From: Terriglobia bacterium
GTDB lineage: Bacteria; Acidobacteriota; Terriglobia; Terriglobales; Acidobacteriaceae
NCBI GenBank assembly: GCA_020073105.1
Contig: JAIQFW010000020.1
Coordinates: 1 to 51,942 of the forward strand
Direction: 5' to 3'
Length of the DNA: 51,942 nt
This document shows, piece after piece, positions 9,142-18,301 of this stretch; the first letter of the stretch is position 1; every line of letters starts with the position of its first letter. The notes beneath the pieces were generated by a model. That model had not been told where the DNA came from. It did no database searches and saw only the letters and a list, made by a program, of their open reading frames with translations. The position numbers were made by a program, and so were the translations under genes.

Positions 9142-9153
9142 AGGCGGACGACT

Positions 9154-9783
9154 ATGGATAACTTCAGCGAACTATCGGGTCTCAAGCAATGGGCGGCTCT
9201 GGTGCTGGCGGCGGCGCTGGTGACCGTCGGGCTGCACTACACCCTGTTCAAGTCGAAGCGGGAAGCCAATGCGGCTGCGCAACAGAACTTGGAATCCAAG
9301 CTGCGCGAGAACGCGGAGCTGGAGTCCTACCGGCCGAAGCTCAAAGACATGGAGCGGCAGGTGGCGAACCTGAAACAGCAGTTGGAGATCGAGCGCCGCA
9401 TCGTGCCCGATGACAAGGAAGTCGACAACTTCATGCGGGCGCTGGACGCGGAAGCGGTGAAAACGGGAATCGAGATCCGGCGCTACACCGCCAAGCCGGT
9501 GGCGACGCGGGAGTACTACACCGAAGTGCCCTTTGAGATGGAAATCGATGGACCGTACTATTCGGTGCTGAACTTTTTTGACCGGGTGGGGAAATTGGAG
9601 CGGATCGTCAACATTTCCAACGTACTGATCGCCAGCGTGAAAAAGCCCACGGAGGCCAAGACCAAACATACCTATCAGTACGCGCCGAACGAGAGCATTG
9701 TGGCTACCTGCCAGGCGTCCACATTCTTCAGTCATGACATAACGCCCGCCACTGCATCGGCGAAAACCAAGGGAGCCTTATGA
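9154..9783 (+). CDS. pilO: Type IV pilus inner-membrane alignment protein PilO
   Basis: The 209-residue product has a single membrane helix (about 13-30), a coiled coil (about 35-85, 'LKDMERQVANLKQQLEIERR') and a C-terminal domain with 'PFEMEIDGPYYSVLNFFDRV', typical of PilO. It forms the periplasmic heterodimer with PilN. Its stop overlaps the next start by four bases (ATGA). Confidence 0.93.
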   Translation: MDNFSELSGLKQWAALVLAAALVTVGLHYTLFKSKREANAAAQQNLESKLRENAELESYRPKLKDMERQVANLKQQLEIERRIVPDDKEVDNFMRALDAEAVKTGIEIRRYTAKPVATREYYTEVPFEMEIDGPYYSVLNFFDRVGKLERIVNISNVLIASVKKPTEAKTKHTYQYAPNESIVATCQASTFFSHDITPATASAKTKGAL

Positions 9784-10739
9784 AACTGACCACTGGAATT
9801 CTGCTGTTGGGAATGGCCACGGGAGCTGCGTGGGCGCAGAACCCGGACATCATCCAGGACACGCGGAGCACGCTGCAAAACATCCAGAAGAAGCAGACCA
9901 TCGACCAGAACGCGGCCTTGGCAGCTTCGGGACAGGCGCCTAACAGCTCCACGCCCAACAAGCCGTCGGCGGCGGTGGCGCCGGCGAAGCCGGTCGCTAA
10001 CCAGTCTGCCTCGGCGCCAACTCAAGCCAAGCCGGCGGCGAAGCCCGCCACAATCAGCGTGTCGGCACCGGCCAAGGCCAAGCCCGCGGCGAAGCCCGCA
10101 ACGAGTAGCGCCTCAGCACCGGCCAAAGCCAAGCCCGTGGTGAAGCCCGCAACGAGTAGTGCCTCGGCACCAGCCAAAGCCAAGCCCGTGGTGAAGCCCG
10201 CCACCAGCAGCGCCTCAGCACCGGCTAAAGTTAAGCCCGCGGCGCAGAACCACAAAGCACCTGCAGCCAACGCGCCCAAGACTGCCACAGCGAAAAGCAA
10301 GAAGAAGTCCACCACCATTGCGGTGAAGCCGCCGGCGGAGCCGAAGCAGGCGGTGGCGGTCGAGGACAAGAAGAACCCCCTTGAGCCCAAGAAGGAAGAA
10401 GAAACCAAGACCTACAGTGCGGCCGGACGACGCGATCCATTCGTCAGCCCGGTAGTAAACCGCAGCATGTTGGGTTCGGGTTGCAGCACCGGCAAGCGGT
10501 GCCTGGCCATTGACCAGATCAACCTGCAAGGGGTAGTGAAATCGGAATCGGGCATGATCGCGGTGGTGGTCAATGCACTAAACAAGGCTTACTTCCTGCA
10601 CGAGAACGATCCGGTCTTCAACGGATATGTGGTGAAGATCACGGGAGACTCGATCATTTTCAAAGAAACGATCCAGGACAAACTGGGTAAGCCGTTCGAG
10701 CGGGAAGTGACCAAGAAGATCTCGACCCCGGCAGTTTGA
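9780..10739 (+). CDS. pilP: PilP-like pilus assembly protein with Lys/Pro/Ala repeats
   Basis: The 319-residue product has a signal peptide (1-19, ending AWAQ). There is no lipobox cysteine, unlike proteobacterial PilP lipoproteins. Residues 84-151 are four tandem copies of a 17-residue unit rich in Ala, Lys and Pro, and the linker stays Lys/Pro-rich to about 205. A compact C-terminal domain starts at 'AAGRRDPFVSP' (about 214) and continues through 'LQGVVKSESGMIAVV' and 'LHENDPVFNGYVVKI', matching the HR domain of PilP. PilP links PilN/PilO to the secretin PilQ. Position between pilO and pilQ supports the call. The length, about twice the usual size, comes from the repeat linker. Confidence 0.85.
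   Translation: MKLTTGILLLGMATGAAWAQNPDIIQDTRSTLQNIQKKQTIDQNAALAASGQAPNSSTPNKPSAAVAPAKPVANQSASAPTQAKPAAKPATISVSAPAKAKPAAKPATSSASAPAKAKPVVKPATSSASAPAKAKPVVKPATSSASAPAKVKPAAQNHKAPAANAPKTATAKSKKKSTTIAVKPPAEPKQAVAVEDKKNPLEPKKEEETKTYSAAGRRDPFVSPVVNRSMLGSGCSTGKRCLAIDQINLQGVVKSESGMIAVVVNALNKAYFLHENDPVFNGYVVKITGDSIIFKETIQDKLGKPFEREVTKKISTPAV
10029..10232 (+). repeat. Four 51-bp tandem repeats inside the pilP-like gene
   Basis: Each unit encodes a 17-residue segment of the type KPxxKPATSSASAPAKA. The second to fourth units are nearly identical in DNA, the first is more diverged. This points to recent in-frame unit duplication, so copy number may vary between strains. Confidence 0.9.
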
Positions 10740-10837
10740 GCGGGGAAGGAAGCGTCCGCCGCAAGTGGACGTGCAGCAAGGAATTTGACGAATAGATCAC
10801 GAGGCGAGCCGAGCGCAAGCCCGTGGGGAGAAGGGAA

Positions 10838-12949
10838 ATGCGAAAGCAACTGCTGGTTGTTTTGCTACCGCTGCTGGTCCTGATTGCGACTGCGGAAACG
10901 CCGAACGCGGTCCGGGACACAACGACACACGCCGCGCTGCAAAAGGTGGACGTGATGCGCGGGAATGACGGAATCAGTGTGGAAATGACCGCCCGCGGGC
11001 AACTGCTGCCCACGGTCAGCACGCTGAGTTCGCCGGCCCGCGTCCTGGTGACTCTGCCCAATACTGTGGCGGCCACCTCGCACAACCAGGTGAGCGTGGA
11101 CAGCGAAGCCGTGAAAGGGGTACGCATTGGGATGGACGGTCATACCCCTCCCACGACCAGCGTGGTCATCGATCTGCTGCGCGCTTGCACCTACGAACTG
11201 GTGCCCGGCGATGACGGTAAGGTCGTTGTCAAACTGCACCCAGTGTCGGACTCCGCCAAGACCGCCAAACCGGTCGCCGCTCCGGAGACCGCCAAGGTGC
11301 CGGCGTCGATCCACCGGACCGCACTGCAGCCCGTTTCGCTGCACAAGCCTGCCGCGCTGCGCACTCCTGGCCCGGTGGCTGTAGCTCCAGCGCCCGGAGA
11401 GAAGGCGGCACCGTCGGCTTCCAGCGCCAGCGACTTTGTGTTCGTGGAGCCGTCTTATCAGGCCAAGACCGAAAACGAGAACCGGACCCAGCCGGCGCGT
11501 GCGATCACGGCTGCGGCTAAGTTCGTCGACAAGCCCGAAGGCAGCTTGCTGCCAGCACCCAGTGCCACCATTCAGGAAGCTACCCAGGCGGCGAATGCCA
11601 CGCCCATGCAGCCGGCGGTGAACCTCGCAGCCGAGCAGAAGACGCAGTCTGCGCAACCGGTGTCCGCCCCAGAACAGAAATATACGGGTGAACCAATTTC
11701 GGTAAACCTGAAGGACGTCGACCTGAAGGATTTCTTCCGCCTGATCCACGAGATCAGCGGTCTCAACGTGGTTCTGGATCCCAACGTTAAGGGCTCGCTG
11801 ACCATCGTGCTCGACGACGTGCCGTGGGACCAGGCTCTGGACATCGTTCTCAAGAACAATGATCTCGCCCGTCAACTCGACGGCAACGTATTGCGTATCG
11901 CGACCGTGGAGACACTGCGCCATGAGGCGGATGCCCGCCGGGCCCAGCACGAAGCGGAAGCCCTGGCGGTGGACAAGGTGACCTTCACCCGCTTCCTCAG
12001 CTATGCGCACGCCAAGGACCTGGTGACCACCTGCAAGAAGTTCATCACCCAGCGCGGCGATGTGATTGCCGATGAACGCACCAACGCCATCATCGTGACC
12101 GACGTTCCTTCGGTGGTTCCGGCCATCGACAAGCTGCTCACGCAACTCGACCGCAAGACGCAGCAGGTAGAAATTGAAGCTCGAGTGGTGGCCGCAACCC
12201 GCAGCTTTGCACGGGACATCGGTACCCAGCTTGGCTTTGGTTGGGGCAATAACACCACGGCAGTCGGCGGCGCCAGCGCAGTCGGCACTACGCCCACCGC
12301 GACCTTCGGCTTGAGTCCCTTCTACCCGATCATTGGCACCTCCGCGCCGACCCCCACCACGGGAATGCAAATCCCGCTGTTCTCCAACTTGGGTGTGACC
12401 AGCCCGACCAGCGGCATCAACTTCATCAACGCTACCAACAACATCCGTCTCGATGCCATCCTAACCATGGCTGAGTCGCGCGGATTGGTTAAGATTCTGT
12501 CACGGCCGCGGGTCGTGACCCAGAACAACATCCAAGCTTTGGTCCGTCAGGGCGTGCGCGTACCCATCGTGACCCAGGCGCAGTTGGGTGGTCCGCCCAC
12601 CGTGACCTACGTGGACGCGTTCCTGCGTCTGACTGTGGTGCCGCAGATCACGTCGGAAGGCACCATATTCCTGAACGTGGACGTGGAAAACACCACCCCG
12701 GACTTCGGTCAGTCGATCCAGGGCAACCCGACCTTGATCACGCAGCAGGCCACCACGCAAGTACTGGTGACCGACGGCGGGACGGTGGTCATCGGTGGCG
12801 TGATCCAGACTAACAACTCGGTGCAGGTCAGCCAGGTGCCATTGCTTGGCAACATCCCGTACCTGGGAAACTTGTTTAAGCACACGAATGTCAGCACCCA
12901 GAACCAGGAGCTGATCTTCTTCATCACTCCACGGATTATTCAGACATAA
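10838..12949 (+). CDS. pilQ: Type IV pilus secretin PilQ
   Basis: The 703-residue outer-membrane protein has a signal peptide, an AMIN domain (about 25-135) that binds peptidoglycan, a Pro/Ala-rich linker, a secretin/TonB short N-terminal domain (about 285-365, 'ISVNLKDVDLKDFFRLIHEI'), a NolW-type domain and the secretin barrel domain with 'VKILSRPRVVTQNN' and 'TDGGTVVIGGVIQ' followed by 'VPLLGNIPYLGNLFK'. It forms the multimeric channel through which the pilus passes. ATG 10838 follows GGGAGAAGGGAA. It is the last gene of the pilMNOPQ cluster and is followed by a hairpin terminator. No pilin or pilus ATPase gene is in the window. Confidence 0.96.
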   Translation: MRKQLLVVLLPLLVLIATAETPNAVRDTTTHAALQKVDVMRGNDGISVEMTARGQLLPTVSTLSSPARVLVTLPNTVAATSHNQVSVDSEAVKGVRIGMDGHTPPTTSVVIDLLRACTYELVPGDDGKVVVKLHPVSDSAKTAKPVAAPETAKVPASIHRTALQPVSLHKPAALRTPGPVAVAPAPGEKAAPSASSASDFVFVEPSYQAKTENENRTQPARAITAAAKFVDKPEGSLLPAPSATIQEATQAANATPMQPAVNLAAEQKTQSAQPVSAPEQKYTGEPISVNLKDVDLKDFFRLIHEISGLNVVLDPNVKGSLTIVLDDVPWDQALDIVLKNNDLARQLDGNVLRIATVETLRHEADARRAQHEAEALAVDKVTFTRFLSYAHAKDLVTTCKKFITQRGDVIADERTNAIIVTDVPSVVPAIDKLLTQLDRKTQQVEIEARVVAATRSFARDIGTQLGFGWGNNTTAVGGASAVGTTPTATFGLSPFYPIIGTSAPTPTTGMQIPLFSNLGVTSPTSGINFINATNNIRLDAILTMAESRGLVKILSRPRVVTQNNIQALVRQGVRVPIVTQAQLGGPPTVTYVDAFLRLTVVPQITSEGTIFLNVDVENTTPDFGQSIQGNPTLITQQATTQVLVTDGGTVVIGGVIQTNNSVQVSQVPLLGNIPYLGNLFKHTNVSTQNQELIFFITPRIIQT

Positions 12950-12973
12950 CCACCAAGGTAGAAGTAAAGACAG

Positions 12974-13010
12974 CCGCCGGTCGCCCCATGGGCACCGGCG
13001 GTTTGGTCTT
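12974..13010 (+). terminator. Hairpin terminator after pilQ
   Basis: An 8-bp GC stem (12974-12981 with 12994-13001) is extended by GCCC/GGGC around a 3-base loop, with one bulged C. A T-rich stretch (TTTGGTCTT) follows. It lies 25 bp after the pilQ stop. Confidence 0.65.
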
Positions 13011-13077
13011 CCAGCCAGCACTTCTTCGAGGTTCGACTGCGAACATTGGCACCCTGCTGCCTGCTAGACTGGCAGCG

Positions 13078-14166
13078 ATGGACTACGAAGGCCGTCAAAC
13101 CAGATTGCAGGGAGTTCTCGCGAAGCACCGGCTCGATGGGCTGCTCGTCACTCATCTTCCCAACATCAGATACCTCTGTGGTTTCACCGGCAGTGCAGGC
13201 GTGCTTCTCGTCACCGAATCCACAAGAGTGTTCTTCACCGACGGGCGCTACACGGAGCAAGCCGGCACCGAGGTGCAGGGAGCGCGCGTTGTGATCGCTC
13301 GCAAACCCCCGCTGATTGCGGCCAGCGAACGCCTGGCAGCGAAAGGGAAGAAGTGGGGACTGAAGACGCTCGGTATCGAGGGCGATCACCTCACCGTTGC
13401 CGGCCGGAGCCAGCTCACGAAGGTTCTGCAGTCCCGGCTCAAATTGCGGGAGGCGCCACCGCTGGTCGAGCAAGCACGAATGGTGAAGGACGCGGAAGAG
13501 ATTGACCGGCTGCGTGCGGCGGTGCTTCAGGGAGCCAGGTTGTTCGATGTGGCCCTTCGCACTATTCGCGCCGGGGTGAAGGAAACCGAGGTGGCAGCCG
13601 AGATGGAGTACGCGGCCCGGCGCGCCGGGGTGGAAGGCATGTCGTTCGAAACCATCATCGCCTCCGGACCGCGGTCAGCCTTGCCTCATGGCCGGGCCTC
13701 GCAGGCGGCCATTCCGTCCAACGGGTTCGTCGTCTGCGACTTTGGTGTTATACTCACGGGCTACTGTTCTGACATGACCCGTACCGTGCACCTCGGCGTG
13801 CCGGGGCAGCAAGCTCGTGGCGTCTACGCGGCTGTACGCGAGGCCCAACAGGCTGGCACTGAGGCAGTAAAGCCCGGAGCCAAGGTTAGCGAGGTTGATC
13901 GGGCCGCTCGTAACGTGCTGCGAAAGAATGGCTTAGGTCGCCACTTTACGCACTCGACAGGGCATGGCGTGGGTCTGGAGATTCATGAAGCCCCCCGCGT
14001 CGCGGCCGGTCAAGCCGAGGTCTTGCGTCCGGGAATGGTGGTTACCGTCGAACCCGGTGTGTACATCCCCGGCGTAGGTGGCGTACGGATCGAGGACATG
14101 GTAGTGGTCACGGAGCGCGGGCGCGAAGTTCTGACGCCCACGCCCAAGGAACTCATAACGATTTGA
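13078..14166 (+). CDS. M24 family Xaa-Pro peptidase
   Basis: The 362-residue product has a creatinase-type N-terminal domain ('[17 protein letters not shown]') and a pita-bread C-terminal domain. Metal ligands are visible: Asp in '[19 protein letters not shown]' (two Asp), His in '[13 protein letters not shown]', Glu in '[10 protein letters not shown]' and Glu in 'VRIEDMVVV'. It would release N-terminal residues before proline, or cleave Xaa-Pro dipeptides; the two activities cannot be separated here. It sits directly ahead of accB. In many bacteria the order is peptidase-efp-accB-accC; efp is not found here. Confidence 0.9.
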   Translation: MDYEGRQTRLQGVLAKHRLDGLLVTHLPNIRYLCGFTGSAGVLLVTESTRVFFTDGRYTEQAGTEVQGARVVIARKPPLIAASERLAAKGKKWGLKTLGIEGDHLTVAGRSQLTKVLQSRLKLREAPPLVEQARMVKDAEEIDRLRAAVLQGARLFDVALRTIRAGVKETEVAAEMEYAARRAGVEGMSFETIIASGPRSALPHGRASQAAIPSNGFVVCDFGVILTGYCSDMTRTVHLGVPGQQARGVYAAVREAQQAGTEAVKPGAKVSEVDRAARNVLRKNGLGRHFTHSTGHGVGLEIHEAPRVAAGQAEVLRPGMVVTVEPGVYIPGVGGVRIEDMVVVTERGREVLTPTPKELITI

Positions 14167-14265
14167 AGGTTGCGCTGTTCTTGGCCGGGTGTTCGAAGCA
14201 AAGCCCAGATCTTCTGCTTTCCACAGGTCATGCGTAGGGAAGCAGCAACGGTCCCACCGCGAACG

Positions 14266-14754
14266 ATGAATCAAAAAGAGCTGAAGGAACTCATAGAGTT
14301 CTTAATTGAAAAGGACATTGCCGAGTTTGAGTTGGAACGCGGCGATGTCAAGGTGCGAATCAAGCGCGCCGGCGAGCAGGTGGTCACGATGGTGGCGCCA
14401 GCGGCGCCCCATCTGGTCGCGCATCCGGCTCCGCCCGCAGCCTCCGGCACTGCCGTCCCGGTTACTTCAGCCGTCACGCCAGCCCATGAGCCAGCACCGG
14501 CCGCGGAGGAAGGCCTGCACACGGTGCGGTCACCCATCGTGGGAACATTCTATGAGTCGCCATCGCCTGGGTCTCCCCCTTTTGTGAAGGCGGGAGACGC
14601 GGTGGAGGTTGGGCAGGTGTTGTGCATTGTGGAAGCCATGAAACTGATGAACGAGATTGAGTCCGACGTGGCGGGCGAGATTGTCAAAAAGCTGGTCAAC
14701 AACGGCCAACCGATTGAATATGGGCAGGAGTTGTTTGCGATCCGGAAGAAATAG
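14266..14754 (+). CDS. accB: Acetyl-CoA carboxylase biotin carboxyl carrier protein
   Basis: The 162-residue protein has an N-terminal helix pair, a Pro/Ala-rich flexible linker (about 43-82) and a biotinyl domain with the modified Lys126 in '[11 protein letters not shown]'. It carries carboxybiotin between AccC and the carboxyltransferase in malonyl-CoA synthesis. The start at 14266 matches the family N-terminus '[10 protein letters not shown]'; the upstream open frame has no family likeness. A hairpin lies between this gene and accC. Confidence 0.95.
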   Translation: MNQKELKELIEFLIEKDIAEFELERGDVKVRIKRAGEQVVTMVAPAAPHLVAHPAPPAASGTAVPVTSAVTPAHEPAPAAEEGLHTVRSPIVGTFYESPSPGSPPFVKAGDAVEVGQVLCIVEAMKLMNEIESDVAGEIVKKLVNNGQPIEYGQELFAIRKK

Positions 14755-14772
14755 TTTGAGCCAGGGTAAGAG

Positions 14773-14794
14773 GGCGCGCGGAGCGCGCCTTTTG
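14773..14794 (+). terminator. Hairpin with T-tail between accB and accC
   Basis: A 7-bp GC stem (14773-14779 with 14783-14789) with a 3-base loop is followed by TTTTGTG. Because accC follows 83 bp on, it may act as an attenuator or a partial terminator rather than an absolute end. Confidence 0.55.
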
Positions 14795-14876
14795 TGTGTA
14801 GTGCCGCCGTCTCGGCGGCATCAAGGGCACGCCAAAGGTCCACAAGTTTGCTGGCGGGACGCCGGCGCAACTTTTC

Positions 14877-16232
14877 ATGTTCAATAAGATTCTGATTGCT
14901 AACCGCGGGGAGATTGCCCTGCGCATCATTTGTGCCTGTAAAGAGCTGGGCATCCGCACGGTCGCCATCTACAGCGAAGCTGACCGGAACTCGCTCCCCG
15001 TTCGCTTCGCCGACGAAGCCATCTGCATCGGCCCGCCTCAGCTCTCGCAGAGCTACCTGAACATTCCTTCGGTCATCAGCGCGGCGGAGATCAGCAACGT
15101 GGACGCCATCCATCCGGGATACGGACTCCTGGCCGAGAATGCCAACTTCGCTGAAGTGGCCGAGACCAGCAACATCAAGTTCATCGGACCGCCGCCCGAG
15201 ATCACACGGCTGATGGGTGAAAAGGAGAAAGCGCGCGCCGAGATGAAAAGGCATGGAGCTCCCATCCTACCCGGTTCGGAGGGGATTCTCGCCAGTGAGG
15301 GCGAAGCGGCGGAATGGGCGCGCCAGGTGGGTTTCCCGGTCATCATTAAGGCGTCGGCGGGCGGGGGTGGGCGCGGCATGCGCATCGTGCGCAATGAGGA
15401 AGACCTCCCCGCTTTATTCAAGGCTGCGCAATCCGAGGCAGCAGCGGCCTTCGGCAATGGCGACCTCTACATGGAGAAGTTCATCGAGCGGCCGCGCCAC
15501 ATCGAGTTCCAGATTCTTGCCGACCAGTACGGCAACGTAGTGAGCCTGGGCGAGCGCGAATGCTCGATTCAACGGCGGCACCAGAAGCTCCTGGAAGAAT
15601 CTCCGTCCACCCAGGTCACGCCGGAGCTTCGCGAAAAGATTGGCCAGGTTCTTTCCAAGTCGCTCTCCGAAATCGGCTACGTCAACGCCGGCACCATCGA
15701 GTTTCTGATGGACGAGGACGGCAGTCTGCACTTCATCGAGATGAACACCCGCATCCAGGTCGAGCACCCGGTCACGGAGATGGTCACCGATGTTGACCTG
15801 GTGAAGAGCCAGATTCTGCTGGCGGCGGGCGAACGCATGGAAAGCGTTTTGCACGGGCCGATTGTGCACCGCGGGCACGCCATCGAATGCCGCATCAACG
15901 CCGAGCATCCCGAAAAGTTCACCCCATCGGCAGGAAAGATTACCGCGTTCCATCCCCCGGGAGGCACCGGCGTTCGCATCGACACCGCGGCCTACGCCGA
16001 AGGCGTCATTCCGCCTTACTACGATTCGCTGATCGCCAAGCTGATCGTGCGCGGCAAAGACCGCGATGAAGCTTGCGCACGCATGGCCCGGGCGCTGGAG
16101 ATGTTCATCGTCGAAGGGATCTACACGACCATTCCGCTACACCGCAAGATTCTGGCCGATCCCGACTTCCGCGCCGGGAAGTTCGATACGACGTTTATTG
16201 AGAGGTTCCTGACGAAAACCGGCAAACACTAG
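14877..16232 (+). CDS. accC: Acetyl-CoA carboxylase biotin carboxylase subunit
   Basis: The 451-residue protein has the ATP-grasp architecture: N-terminal '[19 protein letters not shown]', the ATP-binding glycine loop '[14 protein letters not shown]', '[16 protein letters not shown]', the catalytic '[15 protein letters not shown]' and the C-terminal domain 'AHPEKFTP'-like segment '[15 protein letters not shown]'. It carboxylates the biotin on AccB using ATP and bicarbonate. Full length for the family. The ribosome binding site is weak. The gene ends 45 bp before the convergent vapC stop. Confidence 0.97.
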   Translation: MFNKILIANRGEIALRIICACKELGIRTVAIYSEADRNSLPVRFADEAICIGPPQLSQSYLNIPSVISAAEISNVDAIHPGYGLLAENANFAEVAETSNIKFIGPPPEITRLMGEKEKARAEMKRHGAPILPGSEGILASEGEAAEWARQVGFPVIIKASAGGGGRGMRIVRNEEDLPALFKAAQSEAAAAFGNGDLYMEKFIERPRHIEFQILADQYGNVVSLGERECSIQRRHQKLLEESPSTQVTPELREKIGQVLSKSLSEIGYVNAGTIEFLMDEDGSLHFIEMNTRIQVEHPVTEMVTDVDLVKSQILLAAGERMESVLHGPIVHRGHAIECRINAEHPEKFTPSAGKITAFHPPGGTGVRIDTAAYAEGVIPPYYDSLIAKLIVRGKDRDEACARMARALEMFIVEGIYTTIPLHRKILADPDFRAGKFDTTFIERFLTKTGKH

Positions 16233-16276
16233 CAGGCAAACTTCAGTTATCGTCGCCCCAAACGGAGTCAGGTAGA

Positions 16277-16666
16277 TTACTGCACTGTTTTGATAGGGCC
16301 CGGATACTGCGACACCTGGGAATCGGTGGTCAACAGCGTAATACCCTCGACGGTCGCTTGTGCCACTAAGATCCGGTCGAAAGGATCCTTATGAATCGGC
16401 GGCAAACTCTCAGTGGCAACGACGTGATCGCTGATGATTGGCAGCTCACCGTACCCGTTGTCCAACAGGCCGCGGCGCAGCAGCCGCACATCGACCAGGA
16501 AATCCTCTCGACCCAGCCCGCGCTTAATGGCCACTTCCCATAGGCTGGCTGCACTGAAGAGAAGCTCATTGTCTGGATTGTCGAGCAAGGTTCGCGCTTG
16601 TTTTGAGAGCCGCTGCGGTTCCCCGGCAGCCCACAGAAGAAGATGTGTATCCAGCAGCAGCTTCAT
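16277..16666 (-). CDS. vapC: VapC-type PIN-domain toxin (module 1)
   Basis: The 129-residue protein has the PIN acidic residues: Asp6 in 'MKLLLDTHLLLW', Glu44 in 'ASLWEVAIK', Asp95/Asp98 in 'HKDPFDRILVAQA' and Asp116 in 'LLTTDSQ'. VapC toxins are Mg2+-dependent ribonucleases that cleave tRNA or rRNA. The start overlaps the antitoxin stop by four bases, as usual for such modules. Confidence 0.93.
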   Translation of the reverse strand: MKLLLDTHLLLWAAGEPQRLSKQARTLLDNPDNELLFSAASLWEVAIKRGLGREDFLVDVRLLRRGLLDNGYGELPIISDHVVATESLPPIHKDPFDRILVAQATVEGITLLTTDSQVSQYPGPIKTVQ

Positions 16667-16908
16667 GCCCCGCCGCCGAAAATTCGCTCGATCTCTTCTT
16701 TGCCCATGCGGTCAAAGTCGTCCGGCACTGAAATCTGCCCCGCCATGAAGCCGAGCCGCCGTACTTGCGCATCGGTTGGAGTGCTAAGGGCAGTGACCCT
16801 GACGACCGGTTTGCCGGCCTTGGCAATCACGAACGACTCCCCCTTGGAAGCCTGCTCTATGAGCTTTGAAAGCTGAGTTTTTGCCTGGTGTATGTTTACT
16901 GTTTTCAT
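16663..16908 (-). CDS. Phd/YefM-family antitoxin (module 1)
   Basis: The 81-residue product starts 'MKTVNIHQAKTQLSKLIEQA', the classic Phd/YefM DNA-binding N-terminus, and ends in a toxin-binding tail. It should neutralise the downstream VapC and repress its own promoter. The upstream AT-rich stretch with a palindrome (see separate entry) fits an operator. Confidence 0.93.
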   Translation of the reverse strand: MKTVNIHQAKTQLSKLIEQASKGESFVIAKAGKPVVRVTALSTPTDAQVRRLGFMAGQISVPDDFDRMGKEEIERIFGGGA

Positions 16909-16911
16909 AGT

Positions 16912-16943
16912 GTTATAAAAACTTAGTCTTTAAGACTTAGTTT
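16912..16943 (-). promoter_or_regulatory. AT-rich operator/promoter of the Phd-VapC module
   Basis: A palindrome AGTCTT-T-AAGACT (16925-16937) is embedded in a direct repeat of ACTTAGT (16921-16927 and 16935-16941). On the minus strand a -10-like TATAAC (16917-16912) lies 3 bp from the antitoxin ATG. No convincing -35 was seen. Confidence 0.5.
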
Positions 16944-17046
16944 ATCAAGGAACCGCGCTCGATGGCAAGATCCCGGGTTTCGGGGGACAGACTTGGATTC
17001 GACGGAATCTTGTGATAGGTTACATGTAACCAGGAAGGAGCTGAAG

Positions 17047-17271
17047 GTGCGAGCACAAGCCCGCTCCAAGTCGTCTCGGGACAAGGTTCGAGCCCACCGC
17101 AAGCGGCTGCGTCAACAGGGGTTGCGGCCTATCCAGATCTGGGTGCCCGACATGCGCTCGCCCACTTTCGTGGCAGAAGCCCATCGCCAGTCCCTGGCTG
17201 TTGCCGAGAGTCCTCTCGCCAGGCGGGATCAGGACTTCATCGATGCAGCCTCTGACCGGAGCGGGTGGTGA
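17047..17271 (+). CDS. MazE-like antitoxin (DUF3018 type)
   Basis: The 74-residue basic protein has 'AHRKRLRQQGLRPIQIWVPD' and 'SPTFVAEAHRQS', the signature of the antitoxin MazE family proteins found ahead of MazF in many bacteria. I chose the GTG at 17047 because GGAAGGAG lies eight bases upstream; an in-frame TTG at 16993 is less likely. The stop overlaps the mazF start by seven bases. Confidence 0.88.
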   Translation: MRAQARSKSSRDKVRAHRKRLRQQGLRPIQIWVPDMRSPTFVAEAHRQSLAVAESPLARRDQDFIDAASDRSGW

Positions 17272-17612
17272 GGCGCGGCGAAATCTGGACCGTTGCAGGC
17301 AGTAAGGACTACGCCGGTAAACCGCGTCCGGCTGTGATTCTCCAGGACGACCGTTTCGACATGACGGATTCGATCACCGTATGTGCGTTCACGACCGACC
17401 CGACCGATGCTCCTCTGTTCCGGTTGCTGATCGAGCCCGGCGAGAACAACGGGCTTCGCGCTGCTTGCCGCCTGATGGTTGATAAGATCACGACCGTTCC
17501 CAAATCGAAGATCGGCGCGCGCGTCGGCCTTCTTGCCGACGAGGACATGGTGCGGCTGAATCGAGCCGTGCTCGTGTTCTTGGGCATCGCCGCGCCGAGC
17601 GACAAAGAGTAA
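17265..17612 (+). CDS. mazF: MazF/PemK-family endoribonuclease toxin
   Basis: The 115-residue product begins 'VVRRGEIWTVAGSKDYAGKPRPAVILQDD', the PemK/MazF beta-barrel start, with the family's 'AACRLMVDKITTVPKSKIG' later. It should cut mRNA at short sites and be inhibited by the upstream MazE-like protein. The start is a GTG. The module is divergent from the Phd-VapC pair, with about 140 bp between the two antitoxin starts. Confidence 0.92.
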   Translation: MVRRGEIWTVAGSKDYAGKPRPAVILQDDRFDMTDSITVCAFTTDPTDAPLFRLLIEPGENNGLRAACRLMVDKITTVPKSKIGARVGLLADEDMVRLNRAVLVFLGIAAPSDKE

Positions 17613-17675
17613 GAAGAGCTTAGGCTGGGCAGGTGAGGACACCTGCACCTTACGTGGCCGGTTTAAGATGCTGGA

Positions 17676-18290
17676 ATGCTGCAACTCCCGCGCCTCTACG
17701 CCATTCTCGACAGCTCTTGCTTCCCAAGCGACGGAACATTATTTTCGGCCGCCGAGGCCCTCGCCACCGCCGGTGTCACTCTCCTCCAATACCGCAACAA
17801 ATCCGGCCATGCTCGCCAGATGCTGGAGCAAGCCCGCGAGCTGAAACATCGGCTGGGGAATTCCATCCAACTGATCATGAATGACCGGGCAGACTTGGCG
17901 GTGGCGGCGGGTTTTGACGGCGTCCACGTCGGTCAGGACGATCTTTCGCCGGAGGGAGCGCGCAAGGTCATCGGCGACAAGCTCTGGCTGGGGGTCTCCA
18001 CGCACAATCCCGAGCAGGTGCGGGAGGCTGACAAAACAACCGCCGACTACATTGCTGTGGGGCCGGTATTTGCCACGACTAGCAAGGCCAATCCCGACCC
18101 GGTCATAGGGCTGGAGGGCGTGCGCAGGGCGAGGTCTTTGACCGAGAAACCGCTGGTGGCGATCGGAGGAATCACCCGCGCCAACTGCCGCTCGGTGATC
18201 GAAGCGGGAGCGGACTCGGTAGCGGTGATATCTGACTTGTTACCCGACCCGGGGAAATCAGCAGAGGCATTATTGCGCATCTTAAGGTAA
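17676..18290 (+). CDS. thiE: Thiamine-phosphate synthase
   Basis: The 204-residue TIM-barrel enzyme joins HMP-pyrophosphate and the thiazole phosphate to give thiamine monophosphate. Visible motifs are 'TLLQYRNKS' (substrate-binding), 'LIMNDRADLAVAAGFDGVHV', 'QDDLS', 'GVSTHNPEQV', 'YIAVGPVFATTSK' and 'VAIGGI'. No other thi gene and no TPP riboswitch is visible nearby. Confidence 0.95.
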   Translation: MLQLPRLYAILDSSCFPSDGTLFSAAEALATAGVTLLQYRNKSGHARQMLEQARELKHRLGNSIQLIMNDRADLAVAAGFDGVHVGQDDLSPEGARKVIGDKLWLGVSTHNPEQVREADKTTADYIAVGPVFATTSKANPDPVIGLEGVRRARSLTEKPLVAIGGITRANCRSVIEAGADSVAVISDLLPDPGKSAEALLRILR

Positions 18291-18301
18291 AGTCATGGAC
18301 T

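Noticed and set aside
10029-10232. Tandem repeats as a possible CRISPR array
   Set aside because: The units are contiguous, in frame with pilP and lack spacers.
10865-12370. Minus-strand open frame of about 500 codons across pilQ
   Set aside because: Arg/Gly/His-rich translation without likeness, typical antisense of a GC-rich gene; pilQ on the plus strand is certain.
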